Shown: in pieces, positions 6,606-11,653 of the stretch
How positions within the stretch are numbered: position 1 is the first letter of the stretch
How the letters are laid out: each line of letters starts with the position of its first letter
DNA from: an uncultured Ruminococcus sp.
GTDB lineage: Bacteria > Bacillota > Clostridia > Oscillospirales > Ruminococcaceae
Length of the DNA: 14,852 bases
Assembly (NCBI GenBank): GCA_937910385.1
Contig: CALEPT010000171.1
Location: forward strand, 1 to 14,852
Direction: 5' to 3'
Made by a program: the position numbers and the translations under genes
The notes under the pieces: model-generated
Told to the model about the DNA's origin: nothing
Databases searched by the model: none
Seen by the model: only the letters and a program-made list of their open reading frames with translations

Positions 6606-7376
6606 TTAAAAACTATTTTTTGGAGCTGCCGGATATCCCCACTGATTCGGTCCGACGCTTGGTTTGCAGAACCATACTATGAGAATTATCGGACCCGCAT
6701 AAGGGATAAGAGAAAACAAATAATATGTTCCCTCTTTGCCAATATCGTGAAGCCGCCTTACTCCGCACGAGATAGTCGGACATATGAGAGCACCCCAGAC
6801 GAGCATAGCTATTACCCAAGATGTAAATATAAGCTGAATAGATGTAGTGACCGCACATACTGCTACGAATATTACCAATACGAATCCGATTATTGCATTG
6901 AAAAGATATGCAAACCAATACTCGGAACGTGTTGATCTGCCATTAAAATTTGCATAATTTTTGAAGAATAGCTTTAACGCTTCTATAAAATCGACATACC
7001 TCGGGCTTCCCTCTCCTTGATTATATACCGGAGGATAATAGCCATACTGATTATTATAGCCCTGATACTGATCATAACCGTATTGGTTATTGTAGTTCTG
7101 ATTGCTGCCATAGCCGTATTGATTATTATAACCCTGATTACGATCATAGCCGTACTGGTTATTGTAGCCCTGATTGCCGCCATTGCCGTACTGGTTATTG
7201 TAGTCCTGATTGCCGTACTGGTTATTATATCCCTGATACTGACTTCCGCCATAGCTCTGCTGATTATGATCGTTCGTTGAGTAATCGTCCATATCCTCAA
7301 CATTCACTGCTGAACCGCAGTTTTCACAGAACTTAGCTCCGTAAGCTATACTGTAACCGCAGTATTTGCATTTCAT
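6606..7376 (-). CDS. Zinc-ribbon / N-Q-Y-G repeat / DUF805 membrane protein (copy 2)
   Basis: 256 aa, paralogue of the downstream gene. The zinc ribbon has C3, C6, C17 and C20. Residues 46-117 are six units of about 12 residues built on QGYNNQYGY (DNA about 7035-7241). The DUF805 domain begins near residue 127, with FNGRSTRSEYW (144-154), VRRLHDIGK (206-214) and membrane segments at about 154-177, 183-204 and 217-237. The linker has no acidic or basic block and resembles prion-like low-complexity sequence. AGGAGG stands just before ATG 7376, and the consensus promoter at 7429-7457 drives it. The repeated linker differs between the paralogues while both end domains are conserved, so the linker evolves fast. 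Function unknown. Confidence 0.92.
   Translation of the reverse strand: MKCKYCGYSIAYGAKFCENCGSAVNVEDMDDYSTNDHNQQSYGGSQYQGYNNQYGNQDYNNQYGNGGNQGYNNQYGYDRNQGYNNQYGYGSNQNYNNQYGYDQYQGYNNQYGYYPPVYNQGEGSPRYVDFIEALKLFFKNYANFNGRSTRSEYWFAYLFNAIIGFVLVIFVAVCAVTTSIQLIFTSWVIAMLVWGALICPTISCGVRRLHDIGKEGTYYLFSLIPYAGPIILIVWFCKPSVGPNQWGYPAAPKNSF
7035..7241 (-). repeat. Six imperfect 36-nt tandem repeats inside the DUF805 gene
   Basis: Each unit encodes about 12 residues around NNQYG, with variable positions between (for example YDRN, YGSN, YDQY). The repeats are in frame, so gain or loss of whole units would keep the protein readable. Confidence 0.85.
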
Positions 7377-7410
7377 TTTCAGTCCTCCTCATGAAAGCTC
7401 TCCTTATCTG

Positions 7411-7422
7411 AGCGATATCGCT
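7411..7422. promoter_or_regulatory. 12-bp perfect palindrome at the leftward transcription start
   Basis: AGCGATATCGCT is perfectly self-complementary. It begins 6-7 nt downstream of the leftward -10 box, just where transcription should start. This is the position expected for a repressor operator. No regulator is identified. Confidence 0.4.
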
Positions 7423-7428
7423 AAAACC

Positions 7429-7457
7429 ATTATAGCAAAGCAGTGTATATTTGTCAA
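7429..7457 (-). promoter_or_regulatory. Perfect consensus promoter for the DUF805 pair
   Basis: On the minus strand TTGACA (7457-7452) is followed after exactly 17 bp by TATAAT (7434-7429). Every base matches the sigma-A consensus, so it should be strong unless repressed. The predicted start lies in the 12-bp palindrome. Confidence 0.88.
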
Positions 7458-7503
7458 GAAGATGATATAAATACCTTTGAATATAAAAAATTCAAATTCC
7501 CTC

Positions 7504-7532
7504 TTGACAAAACTTCGGCAATATAGTATAAT
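7504..7532 (+). promoter_or_regulatory. Perfect consensus promoter of the ylxM-ffh operon
   Basis: TTGACA (7504-7509), 17 bp, TATAAT (7527-7532), with A/T-rich sequence upstream (about 7465-7498) like an UP element. It starts the ylxM-ffh operon about 40 nt before ylxM. Confidence 0.9.
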
Positions 7533-7577
7533 GTGTAAAGTGATTTTGGATTACACCCTGAACAGGAGCGCTCTATT

Positions 7578-7913
7578 ATGGCAAAGGAACTTAAATTCGT
7601 CATGCTTCTCGACTGCTACGGCGACCTTTTGACGGAGCACCAGCGCAGCGTCATGGAGCTTTATTACTGCGAGGATCTTTCCTTGGCGGAAATAGGCGAG
7701 CCTATGGGCATAACACGTCAGGCTGTGCGCAGCCTGATAAAGCGCACTGAGGGCATACTTGAAAACTACGAGGAAAAGCTCGGGTTCGCACAGCGCCTCG
7801 GTCAGATGAAAGAATGCTTCGGGAGAATAGCACAGGCGGCAGAGAATATCTGTGATATCACTCTGAGAAAAAGCATAAATACAGAGGTGAAAAGGGGGCT
7901 GGAGCTCCTTTGA
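7578..7913 (+). CDS. ylxM: SRP-associated helix-turn-helix protein YlxM (UPF0122)
   Basis: 111 aa. The N-terminal 60 residues have a sigma-70 region 4-like helix-turn-helix (LTEHQRSVMELYYCEDLSLAEIGE with ITRQAVRSLIKR), the hallmark of YlxM/UPF0122. These genes lie next to ffh in Firmicutes, and YlxM modulates the SRP GTPase in at least some streptococci. Here it is the first gene of the ffh operon, supporting the call. AGGAGCG lies about 8 nt before ATG 7578. The C-terminal tail is longer and helical. Confidence 0.92.
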   Translation: MAKELKFVMLLDCYGDLLTEHQRSVMELYYCEDLSLAEIGEPMGITRQAVRSLIKRTEGILENYEEKLGFAQRLGQMKECFGRIAQAAENICDITLRKSINTEVKRGLELL

Positions 7914-7960
7914 TAACTGTAAATCGAGATTTTTGTGATACAACTTTAGGGGGTCTACAC

Positions 7961-8044
7961 ATGAGTAAGATCCTACAAAACAATACAAATCCCCAAAAAA
8001 AGGAGGAGACTGCATGGCATTTGAGGGACTTTCCGAAAAACTGA
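7961..8044 (+). CDS. Possible 27-codon small ORF overlapping the start of ffh
   Basis: The ATG at 7961 has AGGGGG (7948-7953) 7 nt upstream, which is good placement. The frame reads MSKILQNNTNPQKKEET, then passes through the ffh ribosome binding site and ends at TGA 8042-8044, 31 nt inside ffh in another frame. Translation through it would cover the ffh initiation region, so it could be a leader peptide. It could also be chance: it is short, has no recognised homology, and its last third is forced by ffh. Confidence 0.3.
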   Translation: MSKILQNNTNPQKKEETAWHLRDFPKN

Positions 8045-9399
8045 ATAACGTCTTCAAGAAACTCAAATCGCGCGGAAAGCTGACGGAGAACGACGTCAAG
8101 GAGGCTATGCGCGAGGTAAGACTGGCGCTCCTCGAGGCGGATGTAAGCTACAAGGTAGTAAAGGACTTCGTCAAGAGCGTTACCGACCGCGCAGTCGGCG
8201 AGGAGGTGCTTTCGAGTCTCACGCCCGCACAACAGGTCATCAAGATAGTAAATGAGGAGCTATGCTCCCTAATGGGCAACAGCAATGCCCGTATAAATAT
8301 GGCTTCAAAGCCGCCGACCGTCATTATGATGTGCGGCTTGCAGGGCTCAGGTAAGACCACCCATGCAGCAAAGCTGGCAAAGTTCCTTAAAAAAGATGGA
8401 CATCGTCCCCTCCTCGCAGCCTGCGATATCTACCGCCCTGCCGCTATAAATCAGCTTCAGGTAGTCGGTCAGAAGGCTGACGTGAAGGTATTTGAAATGG
8501 GACAGATAAGCCCCGTCACTATTGCGGGCGAGGCACTTAAATACGCCAAAGACTACGGTCACGATATTCTCATAATCGACACTGCGGGACGACTCCACAT
8601 TGATGAGGAACTCATGCAGGAGCTCAAGGACATCAAGGAGCTCACTCACCCCGATGAGATAATGCTCGTGGTAGATGCAATGACGGGTCAGGACGCTGTA
8701 AACGTTGCCAAAGCATTTGATGAAGCTGTCGGTATCACGAGCGTGCTCATGTCAAAGCTCGATTCCGATACAAGAGGCGGAGCGGCGCTGTCGGTACTCT
8801 CCGTAACAGGTAAGCCGATAAAGTACGTCGGAATGGGCGAAAAGCTCGACGACTTCGAGCAGTTCCACCCGGAACGTATGGCTTCGAGAATACTCGGCAT
8901 GGGCGACGTTCTCACGCTCATTGAAAAGGCTGAAAATGTCATGTCCCAAAAGGACGCAGAAAAGCTCACTAAAAAGTTCAAGGAGAACAAGTTCGATATG
9001 GACGACCTCCTCGACCAGATGAGGCAGATAAAGAAAATGGGCTCAATGAAGTCCATTATCGGAATGCTTCCCGGAGTCGGGGATAAGATCAAGGACGCTG
9101 ATATCGACGAAAGCCAGCTCACGAGAGTAGAGGCTATGATAACCTCGATGACTCGCGCAGAACGCGCAAAGCCGTCAATAATAAATCCCTCGCGCAAAAA
9201 GCGTATCGCAAAAGGTTCGGGCACAAAGGTCGAAGATGTGAACCGCCTGCTGAAGCAGTTTGAACAGATGCAGAAAATGATGAAGCAGTTCACAGGCAAG
9301 AACAACAAGATGTCTCTGCGAAAAGCGCGCAAGCAGCTCGCGGGTATGAACTTCGACAAGTATACGGGCAAAAGCAGCGGAAATCTGCCTAAGATATAA
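8014..9399 (+). CDS. ffh: Signal recognition particle GTPase Ffh (SRP54)
   Basis: 461 aa with the full SRP54 layout. The N helical domain spans 1-95. The G domain has P-loop GLQGSGKTT (108-116), DTAGR (189-193), SKLD (247-250) and GMGEKLDDFEQFHPERMASRILGMGD's junction near 273-298 to the M domain. The Met-rich M domain at about 325-435 includes MLPGVGDKIK and the RNA-binding NPSRKKRIAKGSG, and a QKMMKQF tail follows. It binds signal peptides on ribosomes together with SRP RNA and docks on FtsY; neither partner gene is in the window. AAAGGAGGAG stands 6-7 nt before ATG 8014. The stop overlaps the next start (TAATG). Confidence 0.98.
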   Translation: MAFEGLSEKLNNVFKKLKSRGKLTENDVKEAMREVRLALLEADVSYKVVKDFVKSVTDRAVGEEVLSSLTPAQQVIKIVNEELCSLMGNSNARINMASKPPTVIMMCGLQGSGKTTHAAKLAKFLKKDGHRPLLAACDIYRPAAINQLQVVGQKADVKVFEMGQISPVTIAGEALKYAKDYGHDILIIDTAGRLHIDEELMQELKDIKELTHPDEIMLVVDAMTGQDAVNVAKAFDEAVGITSVLMSKLDSDTRGGAALSVLSVTGKPIKYVGMGEKLDDFEQFHPERMASRILGMGDVLTLIEKAENVMSQKDAEKLTKKFKENKFDMDDLLDQMRQIKKMGSMKSIIGMLPGVGDKIKDADIDESQLTRVEAMITSMTRAERAKPSIINPSRKKRIAKGSGTKVEDVNRLLKQFEQMQKMMKQFTGKNNKMSLRKARKQLAGMNFDKYTGKSSGNLPKI

Positions 9400-9581
9400 T
9401 GGAAAGACTGCTCATTTTGTTCGGAGGAGTATTTTCGATCTGCGGGGCAGTTTTCGATTGGGATTTTTTCTTCAGAAATTACCGTGCGCTGCCCGTCGTT
9501 AAGCTGTTCGGGCGTGAAGGTGCAAGAAAATTCTATATTGGTCTCGGCGCTATACTTATCGCCGCAGCAATTTTTATTTAA
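9399..9581 (+). CDS. Small two-helix membrane protein resembling Imm17
   Basis: 60 aa with two membrane helices (about 3-22 and 43-60) joined by a conserved-looking loop WDFFFRNYRALPVVKLFGRE. The pattern of a W-D-F-F motif after helix one and LFGR-x-GAR-x-FY before helix two matches what I recall of immunity protein 17 (Imm17), a family of short membrane proteins predicted from toxin loci. No toxin gene is adjacent, so an immunity role is not supported by context. ATG 9399 overlaps the ffh stop by one base and there is no good ribosome binding site, so translation is probably coupled to ffh. Confidence 0.75.
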   Translation: MERLLILFGGVFSICGAVFDWDFFFRNYRALPVVKLFGREGARKFYIGLGAILIAAAIFI

Positions 9582-9644
9582 GCTTTCAATGCGACGTCTC
9601 CCGCCGCATGGAAATAGATACTTTTATCACGGAGGTGAATTCAA

Positions 9645-9887
9645 ATGGCAGTAAAGATCAGACTGAGAAGAATGGGTGCTAAGAAGGCTCCTTTCTATCG
9701 TGTAGTTGTTGCTGATTCCAGATACCCCAGAGACGGTCGTTTCGTTGAGGAGATCGGTTACTATGATCCCACTAAGGAACCCTCTGTTGTCAAGATCGAC
9801 GCAGACAAGGCTAAGGACTGGATCGCAAAGGGCGCACAGCCTACAGACACTGTAAAGACTATCCTTAAAAAAGAGGGTATTCTTTGA
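9645..9887 (+). CDS. rpsP: 30S ribosomal protein S16
   Basis: 80 aa, normal length. It starts with the S16 signature MAVKIRLRRMGAKKAPFYRVVVADSR and continues with DGRFVEEIGYYDPTK and the C-terminal ADKAKDWIAKGAQPTDTV. S16 is an assembly protein of the 30S subunit. GGAGG lies about 8 nt before ATG 9645. Placement after ffh matches the usual ylxM-ffh-rpsP order, except for the 60-aa gene between them. Confidence 0.97.
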   Translation: MAVKIRLRRMGAKKAPFYRVVVADSRYPRDGRFVEEIGYYDPTKEPSVVKIDADKAKDWIAKGAQPTDTVKTILKKEGIL

Positions 9888-9890
9888 TCC

Positions 9891-9945
9891 ATGCTGCGGA
9901 GGAGGGGAAACTAATCGTTTCGCCCTCTGTTCCGAAAGCATTTTT
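9891..9945 (+). terminator. Attenuator-like hairpin between rpsP and khpA
   Basis: An imperfect long stem: ATGCT/AGCAT (9891-9895/9937-9941), CGGA/TCCG (9897-9900/9931-9934), GAGGG/CCCTC (9902-9906/9923-9927) and GAAAC/GTTTC (9907-9911/9917-9921) around TAATC, followed by TTTTT (9941-9945) and then the khpA ribosome binding site. It would lower transcription into khpA relative to rpsP. Confidence 0.55.
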
Positions 9946-9957
9946 GGGAGGTAAATA

Positions 9958-10191
9958 ATGAAAGATCTGCTTTATGCTATTGCAGCAGGACTGGTTGAGG
10001 ATAAATCCGCTATAAATATTACCGAGGACGAGCCCGACGAGGAAGGCGTTATCGTATTCCACCTTAACGTTGCTCCCGATGACATGGGAAGAGTTATTGG
10101 TAAGCAGGGCAGGATAGCCAAGGCGCTTCGTACTATCATGCGTGCAGGCGCAGCAAAAAAAGACCTCAAGGTCTCTGTTACTATCGAATAA
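9958..10191 (+). CDS. khpA: KH-domain RNA-binding protein KhpA
   Basis: 77 aa, a single KH domain with the GxxG loop as GKQG (48-51) within MGRVIGKQGRIAKALRTIMRA. This matches the YlqC/KhpA family that follows rpsP in Firmicutes. KhpA binds RNA, in several species as a partner of KhpB, and affects cell elongation and small RNAs. GGGAGG lies about 7 nt before ATG 9958. It is the last gene of the unit, closed by a strong terminator. Confidence 0.95.
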   Translation: MKDLLYAIAAGLVEDKSAINITEDEPDEEGVIVFHLNVAPDDMGRVIGKQGRIAKALRTIMRAGAAKKDLKVSVTIE

Positions 10192-10196
10192 AGATC

Positions 10197-10227
10197 ATGA
10201 CTGCCGTAAGGCAGTCATTTTTATTTT
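10197..10227. terminator. Strong intrinsic terminator after khpA
   Basis: ATGACTGCC (10197-10205) and GGCAGTCAT (10210-10218) form a perfect 9-bp stem with a GTAA loop, followed by TTTTATTTT. It stops the SRP/ribosome operon. It may also act on the convergent RNA methyltransferase gene, although the T tail on that strand is poorer. Confidence 0.93.
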
Positions 10228-11041
10228 ATCTTTTCCCGAGCTGCCAGAAGGCAACTGCACTCGCCGCCGCAACGTTCAGCGAGTCCACTCCATGTGCCAT
10301 AGGTATTTTTATCGTATAGCCGCAAGCTGAGATAGTGGAGTCCTTCAGTCCCTCGCCTTCTGTTCCCAGGACGACAGCAAGCTTCTTTTCCGAGATCAGC
10401 CTCTGGTCGTCAATACTCACCGTATCACGCCGCAAAGCCATTGCCGCAGCCGCAAAGCCTATTTTCCTGAGCTCTGCTATATAATTGGAAGAGCTGCTGC
10501 CGATATATGTCCATGGTATCTGAAATACCGTTCCCATGCTGACCCTGACGGAGCGGCGATAGAGCGGATCACTGCAGCCCGAGGTAAGCACGACCGCATC
10601 AAATCCCAGCGCCGCCGCCGAACGGAAGATCGCTCCGACATTAGTCTGGTTCATAATGTCCTCAAGAACGGCAATACGCTCCGCCTTTTGCAGTATTTCC
10701 GCAGGTTCTGAAAGCGTTTTTCTTCTCATTGCACACAGAGCTCCCTGAGTCAGCTTAAAGCCCGTAAGCTTGGTCAGCTCTTCTGACGGAGCTGTGTATA
10801 CGGGGATTTTGCCGCAGCGCTCGATGATATCGCTTGCCTGTCCGTTTATGTACTTTCTTTCGACAAGCATCGAAATAGGACTGTATCCCGCGTCAAGCGC
10901 CCTGCGTATGACCTTCGGGCTCTCGGCAATGAAGATCCCGGGCTCAGGCTCGTAATATCTCAGAAGCTGTACCTCTGCCGTACACCTATATGGCTTAAGC
11001 TCGGGTGCTGAGATGTTGCTTATCTCTATTATGTTTTCCAT
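10226..11041 (-). CDS. SpoU/TrmH-family RNA 2'-O-methyltransferase
   Basis: 271 aa. The N-terminal substrate-binding part (about 20-105) is followed by a knotted SPOUT domain. Motif 1 is QTNVGAIFRSAAALGFD (132-148), with N134 and R140. Motif 2 is VLGTEGEGL (214-222). Motif 3 is IPMAHGVDSLNVAAASA (236-252). Such enzymes use S-adenosylmethionine to methylate a ribose 2'-OH in tRNA or rRNA. I cannot tell the target. AAAGGA lies 8 nt before ATG 11041. It runs convergent to khpA and is separated from mscL upstream by a terminator and a small repeat. No clear promoter was found in between. Confidence 0.93.
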   Translation of the reverse strand: MENIIEISNISAPELKPYRCTAEVQLLRYYEPEPGIFIAESPKVIRRALDAGYSPISMLVERKYINGQASDIIERCGKIPVYTAPSEELTKLTGFKLTQGALCAMRRKTLSEPAEILQKAERIAVLEDIMNQTNVGAIFRSAAALGFDAVVLTSGCSDPLYRRSVRVSMGTVFQIPWTYIGSSSSNYIAELRKIGFAAAAMALRRDTVSIDDQRLISEKKLAVVLGTEGEGLKDSTISACGYTIKIPMAHGVDSLNVAAASAVAFWQLGKR

Positions 11042-11056
11042 ATTTGATCCTTTCTT

Positions 11057-11122
11057 GCAGGGGCGACCCCCGCGGTCGTCAGGCGGTATAATTCAACAGG
11101 CAACAGCAATGGCTGACCCTAC
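11057..11122. repeat. 66-bp MITE-like degenerate inverted-repeat element
   Basis: The ends GCAGGGGCGACC (11057-11068) and GGCTGACCCTAC (11111-11122) are imperfect inverted repeats (8 of 12 positions), with an inner GACCCCCGCGGTC palindrome-like block. From memory this resembles short GTAGGGGCG-ended intergenic repeats common in Ruminococcus-type genomes. It carries a TATAAT (11087-11092) on the plus strand that serves no gene here. Confidence 0.45.
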
Positions 11123-11155
11123 AAAAAGCGGCTCTCCGCTTTCACAGAGAACCGC
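11123..11155 (-). terminator. Intrinsic terminator of mscL
   Basis: On the minus strand GCGGTTCTC (11155-11147) pairs with GAGAGCCGC (11136-11128) with one G-U, followed by TTTTTG (11127-11122). It lies 22 nt after the mscL stop and before the repeat and the methyltransferase gene. Confidence 0.85.
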
Positions 11156-11176
11156 ATATGTACCGTTGGAGTATAA

Positions 11177-11596
11177 TTATTCCTTGTTCTGCTCCTTGAG
11201 GAGATCTCTGATCTCTGTGAGGAGAACTTCTTCCTTCGGAGGCTCAGCAGGCTTTTCTTCTTCCTTCTTCTTGCCGATCGACATTGCCTTATTGACTGCC
11301 TTGATGAGGCAGAAAAGGATTATCGCGATGATAAGGAAGTTAAGTACAGCCGAAAGGAAAGCGCCATAGCTGAAATCAACGCCGTTGATGGTGAACTTTC
11401 CGCCGACGAGCTGCATTACACCGTTCTCGTCCTTTTCCGCACCGCCTGTTATAACAGCGATGAGAGGATTGATGAAATTATCGGTGAGTGCGCTTACGAT
11501 GTTGCCGAATGCAGCACCGATGATAACACCGATAGCCATATCCATTACATTTCCTTTAAGTGCGAATTCCTTAAATTCCTGAAAAAACTTCTTCAT
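11177..11596 (-). CDS. mscL: Large-conductance mechanosensitive channel MscL
   Basis: 139 aa, normal length. It opens with MKKFFQEFKEFALKGNVMDMAIGVIIGAAFG, the amphipathic N-helix and pore-lining first membrane helix, followed by a periplasmic loop (about 50-75) and second helix (LNFLIIAIILFCLIKA). A charged cytoplasmic helix (EIRDLLKEQNKE) ends it. MscL opens under membrane tension to release solutes during osmotic downshock. AAAGGAGAAG stands before ATG 11596. It lies 56 bp behind the zinc-ribbon gene on the same strand and may be cotranscribed through the hairpin at 11630-11653. Confidence 0.97.
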   Translation of the reverse strand: MKKFFQEFKEFALKGNVMDMAIGVIIGAAFGNIVSALTDNFINPLIAVITGGAEKDENGVMQLVGGKFTINGVDFSYGAFLSAVLNFLIIAIILFCLIKAVNKAMSIGKKKEEEKPAEPPKEEVLLTEIRDLLKEQNKE

Positions 11597-11629
11597 TTTT
11601 TACTTCTCCTTTTTAGTTGATTAAATATC

Positions 11630-11653
11630 AGAACTTGTATTGGTACAGGTTCT
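11630..11653 (-). promoter_or_regulatory. Hairpin between the zinc-ribbon gene and mscL
   Basis: AGAACTTGTA (11630-11639) and TACAGGTTCT (11644-11653) form a 10-bp stem with one G-U and a TTGG loop, touching the stop codon of the 465-aa gene. The T tail on the minus strand is poor (GATATTTAAT), so it is a weak terminator or a processing/stability element. Confidence 0.45.

Noticed and set aside
7035..7241. Could the regularly spaced repeats be a CRISPR array?
   Set aside because: The units are contiguous, imperfect and in frame with a protein. There are no unique spacers of constant length and no cas genes.
7017..7280. Very hydrophobic plus-strand frame (Ile/Val/Leu repeats), suggestive of a membrane protein
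   Set aside because: It is the antisense of the NNQYG tandem repeats. The hydrophobicity is a by-product of reading AAT/CAG/TAT-type repeats backwards.
8688..9371. Minus-strand open frame of 227 codons inside ffh
   Set aside because: Shadow of ffh, Ser/Phe/Ile-rich without recognisable domains, with no promoter or ribosome binding site.
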